Positions 1 to 11,277 of a stretch of DNA of 64,000 nucleotides are shown here, one piece after another. Below the pieces are notes generated by a model. The model saw only the letters and a list, made by a program, of their open reading frames with translations, did no database searches and had not been told where the DNA came from. Within the stretch, counting starts at the first letter, position 1. Every line of letters begins with the position of its first letter. This DNA comes from Malania oleifera (lineage: Eukaryota > Streptophyta > Magnoliopsida > Santalales > Ximeniaceae), in assembly GCF_029873635.1 (NCBI RefSeq), contig NC_080418.1, positions 15,709,388 through 15,773,387 on the forward strand. The letters run 5' to 3'. The translations under genes were made by a program, and so were the position numbers.

Positions 1-194
1 ATTTATGATGTATGGAATGGTGTGTATGGAATATGGAATTGATGTGTGTATGGAATATGGAATATTTATGACTTTGAGCATATTGAAAATCTCCATATGT
101 TATACGTATTTGATATCACATGTTAAAGAATGCATAAAGTAAGGGGGAGTTTATCCTCATCTTTGTTTCTCATTTGTCATTATCAAAAAGGGGG
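1..194 (+). mobile_element. 3' internal tail of a Copia element
   Basis: Non-coding stretch with TATGGAAT-rich repeats at 1-65. It ends in purine-rich tracts (GGGGGAG near 143-149 and AAAAAGGGGG near 185-194) directly before the LTR start. This is the usual place of the polypurine tract that primes plus-strand synthesis. The coding part of the element lies outside the window. Confidence 0.55.
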
Positions 195-2285
195 TGATTG
201 TTGGCCTAACTAGGCTTTTCAATCTTGTTTTGATGATAACAAATGAAGATGTTTTAACATGTGTTGTTGAGTGACTTTGTTTCAAGATAACATAACTCTA
301 CACACTTATATTTGTCATAAAAGCAAGCTGGAAAACAAGTCAAGTGAAAGTTTCTTCGAGTAGTTAAGCATCCAAAGACTAAAGCTTGAAGATAATGAGA
401 GCATGGATATTAAAGAAAACTCGATGAAAAGTTCAAAGTATCTTAAAGCTTGAAGACGAGAAGAAGACCAAAGCATGAAGACTTAAGTGTTTAAGAATGA
501 CAAATGACTTAGAAGTCTTTATGTAAGTGTTTTAATATTTAAATATCTTTTGAAATATTGTTGAAGCTCTTTAGGAGAAATACATTGACTGAGAGACCTA
601 CTTTAAAACCCCGAAAAATGTTTTATAAAAGACCAAAACAATATAGCAAAATTAAATTTGAAAACCAAAAATGAAAAATCAAAAAAAGGACTGGTCCGCC
701 AACTGACCAGAAATACTCTAGGTTTAGTCAGCTGACGGACAGATAAACAACAGTAAAATTAATTGTCCAACTGAATGACTCAATAAACTGAAATCACCCA
801 ATCGACTGACAATGCCCAACCGACTGACCCATTTTGAACTGTGTCATGCCAGCTGACTGACTATTTCTTGATTTTAATTTATAGAAGACAGAAGGGTGTC
901 AGCCGCCTATCCAACCGACTGACCCTGTGGAAATACACTACCTAGTCGCCTGGTCAGCCGACTAACTCCATGGGTTTTGATTTTTTAAACTCCAACAGGA
1001 AAATTTCAAAAATTGGTTTTTCAAATATGAACATTATAGAAACTTGGTGGACACTCCAAGTCACTTGGGGAACATAGAAAATCATCCTAAATTGCCTATA
1101 AATAATCCTTTAATCCCAAGAATTCAAAGATACAAGCAATCACACAACATACTTGCATCAAATCTTTCAATCTTTCTCAAAGTTTCATATTGTTCATACT
1201 CTTGCTGGAGGGAAATCATCTGAATTGCTAAAACACCAACCTAAGATTCTCATACTGAGCTTTCTCAAATCACAAAGGAACCCTTGGTGAATTCTACACT
1301 TAAGCTTCAATTCTATTTCTTATTGGTATTTAAATTATTGAAGTACCTAGAGATGAAATTGTACTAATCTACTCTATTTTGAGAGTGTTATTGTACGCAG
1401 AGATTACTTCATATCTTTTGCAGTTCTTGGACGATTCGAGGTGTTCAGATCGTTGGCTAAGCGAGGGGATATCGCTTAGAGAGGTGCTACTCTAACCTAA
1501 TTGAAGGAGTGATCGAAACGAGAGTATATCATTTGGAGAGGCGAGCTCTAGCCTACTGAAGGAGTGTGTAAACGGTGTTGTTTCGCCTGACAAAGGAACT
1601 GGTTTTAGTGAATCCTTTGGTGTTTTTCCAAAGGTGAGGACGTAGGCTGGGTATAAGCCGAATCTCGTAAAAATCTCAGTCTCACTCTCTTTTTCCTTTA
1701 CTCTTTATTTTCAGCACATATAAATTGTGTGGATGATTTAATTTTTAATCATATTTACTACGTATATTTGGAAATCAAGTAAACTTAAAGTCTAATTTTG
1801 ATTTGGGTTGCAGAAACTGAAAGGGAGTACGTTGGTTAAACCATACTTTGCGAAAACCATAAGGGAGCACGTTACTTGGTTAACACCTAAAGATAAATTA
1901 ACTAAGAGTTTATTTGAATTCTGAATTTTGGGAAGAGTGTGAATGTTTTGTTGAAAATCACTTTGAGAAAGTTAATTCATTATCGAAGGGATTGCATTAA
2001 CAATAGGGCTGCAAACAAACAAAAGCTAAAATCTTGTATCTTATATATCTTGGTTTGGATATTGTGTTTGATTGGATAATTAGTTTGGTTGATTGATTAA
2101 TTACTTGATTGTTTAAGTAGTTGTGTTGTTGATTGTATTAAAGGAATTAAGTTCTTGTGCGATTGATAAATTAAACAAATAAGTCAAAAATTGGTTAAAA
2201 GAAATAAAAGAGGTTAAGAAGTCTTAAAAGGAATTAAAAGAAAAATTTTAAATCCAATTCACCCGCCCCCCCTCTTGGGACTACA
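195..2285 (+). mobile_element. Long Copia LTR (SIRE/Maximus-like), 3' LTR
   Basis: The LTR starts TGATTGTTGGCC just after a polypurine tract. It carries the phrase TTTTGATGATAACAAATG typical of SIRE/Maximus LTRs and an R/U5-like block near 1640-1670 (GGACGTAGGCTGGG). It ends near CCCCCCTCTTGGGACTACA. A length of about 2.1 kb suits that lineage. No tRNA primer site follows, so it is read as a 3' or solo LTR. Boundaries are good to a few bases. Confidence 0.65.
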
Positions 2286-2485
2286 TCTTTGTTTTCAAGA
2301 TCAATTTTACCCCTAACGAGGTAGCAATCAAGTGTTCTAACCGCACTCCAAAAGGTTAGTGGTGACTCCATCATATATTGTTTTTCCACGAAAATCACAT
2401 TTTCAAAATTCACATCCATTTTTCCCAGTTCGCAGCCACAACCGTTGCCAGTGGTTTCTAGCGGGTCTGGGACATCGCGACAGCT

Positions 2486-2503
2486 TGGCAACTCCACTGA
2501 GGA
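2486..2503 (+). other. Putative retrotransposon primer binding site
   Basis: TGGCAACTCCACTGAGGA lies just after the presumed LTR end. It resembles the tRNA-Arg-type primer sites reported for Ogre/Tat elements and differs from the tRNA-Met site used by the Copia elements here. The tRNA assignment is from memory. Confidence 0.45.
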
Positions 2504-3539
2504 TGTTTGAGAGTCGAGCCAGTAATTAATTGAGAATTATTCCAATCTCAAATCTAACAAGCCTTTTTTATTACTCTCTCTCGGTTTTGTACATGTTATT
2601 CATATGTTTGTTCGTTTGCAAGTACTCTGCCAATCATCACAGTAAGTATAAGCGAATGAATACATGCTTGGTTTTGCTTGCATTTTCATTATTTACTGAA
2701 TAAGCATGCAGCTAACTATGAATACTTTGATTTAGCATGAGATGATAAGCATGTCACCACTTATTTCCATGACTTGTGTGAATAAAGCATGTTTTTAATT
2801 CTAAATAATGGATGGATGAATGTGGGGTAGAGGGTGTAGGCCAAAAATGACAAACTCACACACTCTCACAGCTCTATACTCGGGTTTTCCCTTTTTAGGT
2901 GTAGATCGGGGTGTAATAGTGTTTGTCCCCATGTGGCAGGGCTTATGGGGACCCGTAAACCACTCTGCCCAATGCGAGCTTTGTTCGGATCTCTGTAAGG
3001 GAGGATGGAGTCTCAATCTGGGGACCTTTTGTCTGTAGGGATTAGAGCTTAACCACACATGATTGACCATAATCCATTGCCTAGGGTAAAGCCTCAGAGA
3101 ATCCTGTGTATATCCTGACTCACCCCAGGGTTGGGATAGGAGCCACATCCTTCTCCACATGTTGTAATCCATGTCTTTTGTACATATGTTTGGAAAATGC
3201 TTTGTGTTGTGTATATCCTACATCCATGTCAAACACCAATATCACTTGGCCAATATTATGGAAAAAGCCTATTTCATTCATGGAGTCAAATTTTATCTCC
3301 CAAGACACCCTGTAAAGGGAAAAACGAATTATTCCCGAGATCATTGATGAATGTGGTTTTCCCAAAACCTTGGCCGAATGATTGTTTAGGTTGCATTACA
3401 TGCATGCATGCATGCATGTTCCTCTCCAATGGGCTGGTAATCACGTTCCAACTTCCTATCAGGCCAAATTAAAACCAAAAATTCCAACGTTGAGCCCTCC
3501 TCTGCCCGCCTTTACTATACCAGAAGGAAAATCCAAATC

Positions 3540-3720
3540 ATGGCAGAACAAGTAGATAGCTGACTTTCAGGATTGGAACAGAAGCAGGAGGAGATAGATG
3601 ATAAGCTAAGCAAGATCTTGGCTACGATGCTAAAAGGGAAAACCCTGCAAATAGATGATGATGAAGAAAAAAGAGGACCCGCCTATGCTCTGGGGTCCAC
3701 AACATTTATCATAATCCAGT
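3540..3720 (+). pseudogene. Gag N-terminus fragment, Gypsy Tat/Ogre-like
   Basis: The ATG at 3540 opens a frame starting MAEQVDS. A TGA stop follows at codon 8, after which the frame continues with a Gln/Glu/Lys-rich stretch (LEQKQEEIDDKLSKIL) and then GPAYALG. The charged coiled-coil start is like Gag heads of Tat elements. The stop and the abrupt replacement by Copia sequence make it a dead fragment. Confidence 0.45.
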
Positions 3721-3735
3721 CTAGCATGATCGAAC

Positions 3736-3923
3736 CAAACACGTGGAAGTAGATCGACACATTATCAAACAAAATCTTGAGGCCAAGACAATTTGATTTT
3801 CATTCGTTAAGTCCGAAGACTAGTTGACAAATATACTTACAAAAGTTGTATGTAGCAAAAGCTTCTACAACTCACTTTGCAAGTTGGGCATTAGAGATCT
3901 ATATGCACCAATTTGAGAGGGAG
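3736..3923 (+). pseudogene. Copia RNase H C-terminal fragment
   Basis: The last ~60 codons of a Copia Pol are readable. There is an RTKHVE-like core, then a degraded LTDILTK block, then a polypurine tract (GAGAGGGAG) before the LTR start at 3924. Several in-frame stops are present. It is the same family as the fragment ending at 12321, which preserves these blocks better. Everything upstream in Pol is missing. Confidence 0.65.
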
Positions 3924-5098
3924 TGTTGGCTTGAGTTATCCTCCGAGTAGGCTTGGCAAAACGAGTCAAAACTCGACAAGTCACCCATGACCCTCCCGGT
4001 TAAGACAGGTTTGGGTCCATAAAAGTCAACTCGTTTATAAACGAGCCAACACGCGAACCGCCCATTTATAAACGGGTCAACCTTGGTTCAGGTTGGGTCC
4101 CTCGGCAGGTGACCCGTTTATTTGGGCCCTATATATATAAACCTTGAAACCCACTAACCCAGCCTAGGCAGCCCTACTACAACAAAATAAAACCCTAATT
4201 CCTATTTCCTATTTCGCCAATCGTCGCCACTACCTTATGAGTCCTGGCTCCTACCATCCCATTCGGCCATTCACATTCCTGCTATCTCCCTCTCATGATC
4301 TCCCCATCAGGCCTCAATGTCGTTGCACGCTATCCCTCTCACTCTCAGCCTCCCTCAATCTCTGACTCTCCCTCTCACGGTTCCACCAAGTCTCCCTCAG
4401 TCTTTGAGCTTCGACTCTCTCTCACGATCTCACCCTTCTCGAGTCTCGGCTCACTTAGTCTCAAGCCTCAATCTCCTTCTCTCGGCTCTTCCGTCCATTT
4501 GCATTTTTTAGTGCTAGGTAAGGCTAAAAAAATAGAGCCAGCCGACCATGGTGGAGATGAATGCATTTATCAGTGACCCCTTGACCAACAAACTCAATGA
4601 TAGCTAGCCCTAGCTCTACAATTTCTTAAAAGCTCCATTGCTGTTGCACTCGAGCTCTATCTCTATCCTTTACCTTTTCCAATTTAACATATCATATATG
4701 ACACTAACACTTAAACTCCTTCTTTAACACCTAAAAATTTTTTTGTTTACATTTTACTCCTTTTTTTTTAAGATTTAATAAATAAAATAAGAGTACTATT
4801 CTTTTAAAAAATAAATTTTAAAAAATTTAAAATTTTAATTATTTTTTTAACAGGTAACTCGTGACCCGCTTGTTTAATAAACGGGCGGATTTGGGTTTAT
4901 ATGATTGCAACCCGTTTAACATTGACCCATTTATGACCCAACCCATTTACAACCTGACCTGTTAACAACCCGCCCGAATCCGGCCCGTGAACCCATTTTG
5001 CCACCCCTACCTTCGAGAGATTATAGAAAGGATTTTTTGGGATACAAATCCCTCAATTAAGGGCCAACTTTCAATATCTAAAGTCAAATATAGATGAA
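3924..5098 (+). mobile_element. Copia 3' LTR remnant split by a hAT element
   Basis: LTR start TGTTGGCTTGAGTTATCC at 3924-3947. The sequence resumes at 5018 with AGATTATAGAAAGG and GGATACAAATCCCTCAATTAAGGG, which match the LTR at 12322-12569 (AGATTATAG, GATACAAATCCC, CAATCAAGGG). The 1062 bases between are a hAT insertion. The LTR end is lost where a LINE tail begins near 5099. Confidence 0.6.
3948..5009. mobile_element. Non-autonomous hAT transposon with 8-bp target duplication
   Basis: The ends are TAGGCTTGGCAAAACG and CATTTTGCCACCCCTA, imperfect terminal inverted repeats of the common plant hAT type. Subterminal copies of ACCCGTTTATAAACGGG-like sequence lie on both sides. Flanking 8-mers are CCTCCGAG (3940-3947) and CCTTCGAG (5010-5017), 7 of 8 matching, as expected for hAT. 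The interior has a TATATATATAAACC box near 4131 and a CT/serine-rich open stretch at 4295-4576. No transposase was seen. Confidence 0.8.
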
Positions 5099-5384
5099 TT
5101 TTTTTTTTTTAAATGAGCCGGAAGCCACTCACATAGCGGCCCCATCCCAAGTTTATTAATAACCCTCACTTATCGTGGAGGAATATCGTGGTTACAAAAA
5201 AGACACTTGGGGCTTACATAATAACCAATAAGAACATCCCACACATCAAATCAAACAAAAGAAGAAAACAAACATATACCAATATTAAAAGAAAACCAAT
5301 TAAACATACCTCATATAAGTCATATTCATCTTATCTTGCAATAACTCTAGGAAGTTGACTACTAAGTGTAAACAAACTATTCAT
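5099..5384 (-). mobile_element. LINE 3' end fragment with poly(A)
   Basis: Read on the minus strand this ends in GTGGCTTCCGGCTCATTT followed by an A-run (T-run at 5099-5110 on plus). This looks like the 3' untranslated tail of plant L1-type LINEs. No coding part is retained, so it is strongly 5'-truncated. The upstream limit, up to the MULE relative at 5385, is uncertain. Confidence 0.5.
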
Positions 5385-7040
5385 GAGTTTTTTCCCGATC
5401 TATCTTTTTTTTTAAATATATTAAATAATACCTTTTTTGGGAAAATAATTCCCGGAATGACTTTAACATAATCTCGCTACTTGATCCAACAAGATTTGCC
5501 CCGTGTCACGCCCAAAATAAACATAGACAAATCTCGCTACTTGGTCTACCGAGATTTGCCTTGACACACTTCTAGATCAGATTGGGCTATCATTTAAATC
5601 TCGCTACTTGATGTGGCGAGATTTGTTTAAATCTCACTGCACCAAGTAGCGAGATTTGCTGTGCATATGAAATTTTTTGTGTTCTCCTTATTTATTTATT
5701 TATTATAATAATTATTAATTAAATAATTGGAGGGAAGAGTCATTTATTAATTTAAATTTTCATATAGAATAAATTATAATTTATAATTTAGTTAAAAATA
5801 TTATTTTTATCATAAATTAATATAACAGTCATACATTAAAATTGTACACTAATAGCAAGATTATATTTAATTAAATAGGGAAATCTTCTATTATTTTATT
5901 GAGAAGAAAATATTTAAATATTAATTAAAAATGATTATTATTGAAATTGTTAACTAATAATCTTAATAATTGGATGAGGCATGAAAAATTAATCGACAGA
6001 GAAATTAAGGCTCATAGGTTTTTTGTAGAAGTGGAACAAAGAGGGGCTGAGATAGTCCTTGCACTTGCTGAGGATTTCGACGGCGAAGGGGCTGGTGTAG
6101 GGAGGAGGAGAGTAGTTGAAGGGACAGGAAGAGGTCAATGCGGACAACTTATATAGCATCGAAGGAAAATTGAACAATTCATGCTTGCTATAGTGTACTA
6201 CTTCCCAAAATCTCTCTTTCTATGGTCGCATTTTCCCTCACTCACCATCTTACTTTGTCCATTTCCTAATTTTTCTATCTCAATTCACCCTCAAAATTCG
6301 TCTTCTTCTCTTAATTTTACTGTATCTTAATGGACACAATCCCTCAATTTGTGTCTCTTTTCTTATTTGCGATTTTGTCAAACTTTCTTTATTGATAAAT
6401 CCATCAACCTTCCCCTCAATAACAAAATTTATCAATATCTTCTTTTAAAATTTATAATTAATTCTCGATTTTGTCAAACTTTCCCTTATTGATAAATTCA
6501 TCAACCTTCCCCTAAATAACAAACTTTATTAATATTTTCTTTTAAAATTTTTCTCGAATTTGTCAAACTTTCCTTTATTGATAAATCCATCAATATTCCC
6601 CTAAATAACAAAATTTATTAATATTTTCTTTTAAAATTTATAATTAATTCTCGATTTTGTCAAACTTTCCCTTATTGATAAATCAATCGACTTTCCTCTC
6701 AAAGTTGAAGTCTGCTATCCAAAGCTCCTCTTCTCTCTGCTGCTGGTTCGTTCGCGAGCAAATGAAGGAAAAAAGTCATGCAAGCAAATCTCGCTAGATG
6801 AACCAGTCAGATTTGTCACGTGTCCAAAGACGGATGGATGAGCGAATCCCAATTCCAAAGCAAATCTCGCTGGATAAACCAGCGAGATTTGCCATGCATC
6901 CAACGCCGCACCATTTTCCTAAGCAAATCTCGCTACTGGTCTAGCGAGATTTGTTACGTGAGAGTAATTCCGAAAATTATTTTTTCAAAAAATATATTAT
7001 TTAATATATTTTTAAAAAAAATTAAAAAAAATTTTACTAT
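5385..7040. mobile_element. Non-autonomous Mutator-like element with hairpin repeats
   Basis: The left end GAGTTTTTTCCCG followed by an AT-rich block (AAATATATTAAATAATA) and TAATCTCGCTACTT matches the left end of the 16-kb MULE at 25861. The right end near 6965-7040 carries the same AT-rich block inverted. Seven copies of the palindromic unit are seen at 5471, 5530, 5596, 5629, 6786, 6862 and 6925. No transposase frame was found. The right boundary is vague; a candidate 9-bp duplication (ACTATTCAT at 5376 versus ACTATTTCT at 7036) matches at only 7 of 9. Confidence 0.65.
6372..6703. repeat. Tandem repeat, ~86-97 bp unit, about 3.4 copies
   Basis: Units start at GATTTTGTCAAACTTTC or a close variant. 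Each contains TTGATAAAT.CATCAA, CCCCTAAATAACAAA and TTTTAAAATTT; one copy is about 10 bases shorter. It lies inside the non-autonomous MULE at 5385-7040. Confidence 0.8.
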
Positions 7041-7822
7041 TTCTCCACATGGCACCTTATCGAGTCAAAGCATCTGTCACTTTATTCACTTTTTCTATAT
7101 ATTTTGTCACTAATTTCAATGCTAAAGCTTCTCTCTTAAGAGTAGCTCTAGAGCAAATTGAAACATTAATATTGTATTGAAGAGTCAAAATTTGAATTTT
7201 AAATTTAAATTTGAATGAGATTAAATAAAATATAATATATAATAAAATTTGAACAAATATTTAATTTACCACTTCTAAAACATGGAAATTTGACATATGT
7301 CGTGCACGTGTTGTTAAGGAATTGGATTTGAAAAAATCCTCAATGGACAAGATGACTCAAAAGCCCCCTCGGTTTACCCAACGTTTATCTCTCTATAGAT
7401 GGAGAAGCCTCAAAGCTCAGAGGAATTGGAGTTAGGTTGATTTATATCCAATTGGATATATTTTTATAAGCTATAGATTTCAATTTTTTTAAAAAGGCTT
7501 AAAATTATATAACTAGCCCTCTTATCATCCTTTCTGTTGGAACATGGGAAATCATCCATCCACTTAGCTCGATAGGGTTCTTTATTATATTAAGATAAGA
7601 TGATTTAGGACATTGGTGCCTTCTGTTAAAAATAATTTTATTTTTATAATATTTTTCAAAATTTACATATAGAAATTGGCAAACTTCTTTTTAATTATTT
7701 TTGAAATTTTATATGCAAACATTAAAAATATTTAGACACAAAGTAATATTCTTGTTTTTTTAAAAAAATTTTAAAAAAAAAAAAAAAAAATTGCCTAAAG
7801 CAAACTACCGTTTCCTACATCC
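7041..7822. other. Intergenic, no gene seen
   Basis: AT-rich sequence between the MULE relative and the HSP70 3' flank, with homopolymer runs near 7758-7790. No coherent coding signal, RNA gene or element end was recognised. Confidence 0.6.
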
Positions 7823-7968
7823 CTCTGCTTTCTTGGGCGTCTTCCTTTCTTTTGAGCTTGTGAACTCTCTGCTTTCTTGGGCGTCTTTCTTACTCTTTCT
7901 TTTGAGCTTGTGAACTCTCTGCTTTCTTGGGCGTCTTTCTTACTCTTTCTTTTGAGCTTGTGAACTAT
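7823..7968. repeat. 50-bp tandem repeat, about 3 copies
   Basis: The phrase CTGCTTTCTTGGGCGTC recurs at 7825, 7869 and 7919, each followed by TTTTGAGCTTGTGAACT. The last period is 50 bp; the first copy lacks about 6 bases. It lies 400-540 bp downstream of the HSP70 stop codon. Confidence 0.85.
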
Positions 7969-8363
7969 CTCGTTGGTTGCCCATTCACCTCTCTTCCCAT
8001 TAAATTCAACATCGATTCAAAGGCTTTTGTCCCATTTCCATCTTCGGTTGCAGTTTTCAATTGAAATTGCACTAAGAAATTGCATTGCAAATGATGGGAT
8101 TAATAGCAAACGAACACAAATCATACGTAGTAACCCAATCAAATCAAAAGAGAAAATGCCATTTTACTGACTTCTGTGCAATACAAAAACGGAACATCAT
8201 TATATCTATTACAACGTCTCCGCCAACACCAAGCAGAGTTGCAGAACTCATCATATGTAGAGCATCTCATAGATGCCAAAAACAGAAACAAAACCAACAA
8301 ACACACACACACACACATTCCGTTTCTTAGATAAAGTGAACCACGAGGAGCCGATCAACAGGC

Positions 8364-10419
8364 TCAATCAACTTCCTCAATCTTGGGCCCAGCACCGCCG
8401 CCGCCGCCACTGACGGAAGGACCATCCTCATCCATGGCTCCACCCGCATCACCTCCAGCCCCCTGGTACATCTTGGCGATAATGGGGTTGCAAATACTCT
8501 CCAGCTCCTTCATCTTGTCCTCGAATTCATCCGCCTCCGCAAGCTGGTTCCCGTCTAGCCATTGGATCGCCTGCTCAATCGCGTCCTCGATCTTCTTCTT
8601 ATCAGCTGGCGAGAGCTTGGCACCAATCTTCTCATCTTTAATTGTGTTCCTCATGTTGTAAGCATAGTTCTCCAACGCGTTCTTAGCCTCCACCTTTTTC
8701 TTGTGCTCCTCGTCCTCCGACTTGTACTTCTCCGCCTCCTGTACCATCTTCTCAATCTCCTCCTTCGACAATCTGCCTTTGTCGTTGGTAATTGTGATCT
8801 TGTTCTTCTGGCCCGTGGTCTTGTCCTCGGCGGAGACATTCAGGATACCATTTGCATCAATGTCGAAGCAGACGTTGATTTGAGGGACGCCTCTCGGAGC
8901 TGGAGGAATACCAGAAAGCTCAAACTTACCCAACAAATTATTGTCCCTGGTTCTGGTTCTCTCACCTTCATATACCTGAATCAACACACCAGGCTGATTA
9001 TCTGAATAGGTAGAGAACACCTGCTCCTTCTTTGTTGGGATAGTGGTGTTCCTCGGAATCAGCACCGTCATGACACCTCCGGCCGTCTCCAAACCAAGCG
9101 ACAGAGGCGTGACATCCAAGAGCAAGAGATCCTGCACCTTCTCATTACCTTCGCCGCTCAATATAGCGGCCTGAACAGCTGCACCGTACGCAACAGCTTC
9201 ATCCGGGTTGATGCTCTTGCAGAGCTCCTTCCCATTAAAAAAATCCTGCAACAATTGCTGAACCTTGGGTATACGGGTCGACCCCCCGACGAGAACCACA
9301 TCGTGGACGCTGCTCTTGTCCATCTTAGCATCCCTTAAACACTTCTCGACCGGCTCCATACACTTTCTGAACAAATCCATGTTCAATTCCTCGAATCTAG
9401 CGCGAGTAATTGTTGTGTAGAAATCAATACCTTCGTACAAAGAATCAATCTCGATGGTGGTCTGAGCAGTGGACGAGAGAGTCCTCTTTGCCCTTTCACA
9501 AGCAGTTCTCAACCTCCTCAAAGCTCTCGGGCTCCCGCTGATGTCCTTCTTGTTTTTCCTCTTGAACTCCTGAACAAAGTGATTCACCATCCGATTATCG
9601 AAATCTTCGCCGCCGAGATGGGTATCTCCGGCCGTAGCCTTGACTTCAAAAATACCCTCTTCAATGGTAAGCAGCGAGACATCAAAGGTTCCGCCGCCGA
9701 GATCGAAAATCAGAACATTCTTTTCACCCGTAGAGCCCGCTTTCTTGTCGAGCCCATAAGCAATAGCCGCAGCCGTCGGCTCGTTGATTATGCGCATAAC
9801 GTTGAGCCCGGCAATTACGCCGGCGTCCTTTGTCGCCTGGCGCTGCGAATCGTTGAAGTAAGCGGGGACGGTAACAACGGCATTTTTTATCGCCGAACCG
9901 AGGTACGCCTCTGCAATCTCCCGCATCTTCATCAGCACCATCGACGAGATCTCCTCAGCAGAGAACTGCTTCTCCTCGCCCTTGTAAGTGACGACAATCA
10001 TCGGCTTGTCGCCAGGACCGGGAATCACCTTAAACGGCCACAATTTCATGTCACCCTGCACTGAAGGATCACTGAACCTCCTTCCAATCAAACGCTTGGC
10101 ATCTACACAGAGCAAATTATCACAAAATAAACAGCATTAGAAACAATTCTACGCCAGGCTAAACAAATCTAAACATCAAAACCAGATCAGAATCCAAAAT
10201 TTTACCAAAAACAGTGTTGGTGGGGTTCATGGCGACTTGGTTCTTGGCTGCATCGCCGATCAAGCGCTCGGTGTCAGTGAACGCAACGTAGGAAGGAGTG
10301 GTCCTGTTGCCTTGATCATTGGCAATGATCTCAACGCGGTCGTGTTGCCAAACACCAACGCATGAGTAGGTCGTCCCAAGGTCGATTCCGATCGCCGGAC
10401 CTTCACCTTTTCCGGCCAT
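8364..10419 (-). CDS. HSP70: Cytosolic/nuclear heat-shock protein 70 (HSC70/HSP70), two exons
   Basis: ATP-driven chaperone that binds exposed hydrophobic peptides and works with J-domain partners and nucleotide exchange factors. Exon 1 is 10419..10206 and exon 2 is 10102..8364. The 103-bp intron has GTAAAA and TGTGTAG ends and splits an Asp codon, which I recall as the usual intron place in plant HSC70 genes. The joined product is 650 residues, the normal length. Visible motifs are [13 protein letters not shown] (signature 1), [14 protein letters not shown] (signature 2) and [15 protein letters not shown] (signature 3). These fall in the ~385-residue nucleotide-binding domain. The substrate-binding domain, helical lid, a Gly-rich tail and C-terminal IEEVD follow. 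EEVD marks the cytosolic class and binds TPR co-chaperones. No transit peptide and no disruption. The start is the only sensible ATG before the [15 protein letters not shown] head. Confidence 0.97.
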
Positions 10420-10571
10420 AGTCGCTCTCTAGAACACTCGTGCTGATCGAAAATCTTTACAGAAAAGCTATAGAAAGCACACAGAAACCTTGAATTGCAG
10501 GGAATTGAGAGAACAGAGAGTCTTGTGGACTAGAAGGATTTGATGATTGTAGACTCAGAGGGACAACGCGC

Positions 10572-10760
10572 GGTTTATAGAGGACTACCTCGATTTCGAG
10601 AATGTTCGTGGCGGGGTTTTGGAGCCGTCGGATCGAAGTAATTGGACGGTTCGGGATACTTCCCCTAACTGCCTTTTGGCAAACTCCCGCTTTCCGTCGT
10701 CGGACTTGTGCTTCCGGGTGGTTCGAGAAATTTCGCGACTCGTCTGTCACGTGACGCGCC
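10572..10760 (-). promoter_or_regulatory. HSP70 promoter: TATA box and two perfect heat-shock elements
   Basis: Reading towards the gene, TATAAA lies at 10574-10579, about 155 bases upstream of the ATG. The pattern TTCnnGAAnnTTC occurs without mismatch at 10595-10607 and at 10722-10734. This is the three-block binding site of heat-shock factors. A CACGTG G-box lies at 10748-10753. This arrangement predicts heat inducibility on top of any basal expression. The TATA to start-codon distance implies a 5' leader of roughly 125 nt. Confidence 0.85.
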
Positions 10761-10779
10761 GGGGAATCCAGGCCGTCCA

Positions 10780-11277
10780 TATGTTAGAATCAGAAGCCTG
10801 TTTCGCGTCAGCATTGTGTATGTCACTATTTCCCGCTTCTACGCTTACGTCCGCTGAGGAGAACGGAAAACTGCGTAGTTAGTTTTTTATCAAAATATTA
10901 AAAAAAAAATAACAAAAAACACAAAAATTGAAAAATTTTACGAAAATATACCCAATCGACTTTTCAAAAATCGATTTGGGTTTAAAAATAAAAAAACTAA
11001 AAAAAATCATCAGTTGTCATTGTAGTTAAAAAAAAAAATTTAGATTGTCGCCAACTCTTGTCAGTGAAATAAGAAGAAAAACAAAATGGGGGAGTGGGGG
11101 ACAAGGCTGACACACACGTCAGCTGCGTCAGTGGGAAACCGGGAGGGAGGGGAGAGAGGAGAGAGAGGCGATGAGGGGATGTCTGCATGCAGGAAAAAAA
11201 AAAAGGGGGGGGTGAAGGAACGGATCATTAATGGGTGTTAGGAGAGGGGAGAGAGGAGAGAAAAGGGAGTGGCAATG
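10780..11277. other. Intergenic, upstream of HSP70
   Basis: AT-rich with A-runs and an imperfect inverted repeat at 10950-10980 (CCCAATCGA ... TCGATTTGGG). Two GA-rich purine tracts lie at about 11140-11270. No gene was recognised. The Copia fragment begins abruptly near 11278. Confidence 0.6.

Larger units (their letters stand above)
2286..3735 (+). mobile_element. 5' part of a Gypsy element (Tat/Ogre-like): LTR end, primer site, leader, gag start
   Basis: A GC-richer block ending ...GACATCGCGACAGCT is followed by a putative primer binding site, a leader of about 1 kb, and the start of a gag-like frame at 3540. The order LTR end, PBS, long leader, gag start is that of Tat/Ogre Gypsy elements. 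The element is cut off near 3720-3735, where Copia RNase H sequence begins. (TGCA)n lies at about 3397-3417. Confidence 0.5.

Noticed and set aside
2801-3472. Several overlapping open frames on both strands
   Set aside because: They fall in the non-coding leader of a Gypsy element, overlap each other in both directions and show no recognisable domain.
4295-4576. Serine/proline-rich open frame inside the hAT element
   Set aside because: CT-rich low-complexity DNA gives such frames by chance. Without homology it is reported only as a feature of the hAT interior.
8383-10064. Open frames on the plus strand across HSP70
   Set aside because: Antisense shadows of the well-supported minus-strand HSP70 exon 2; no domain or homology of their own.
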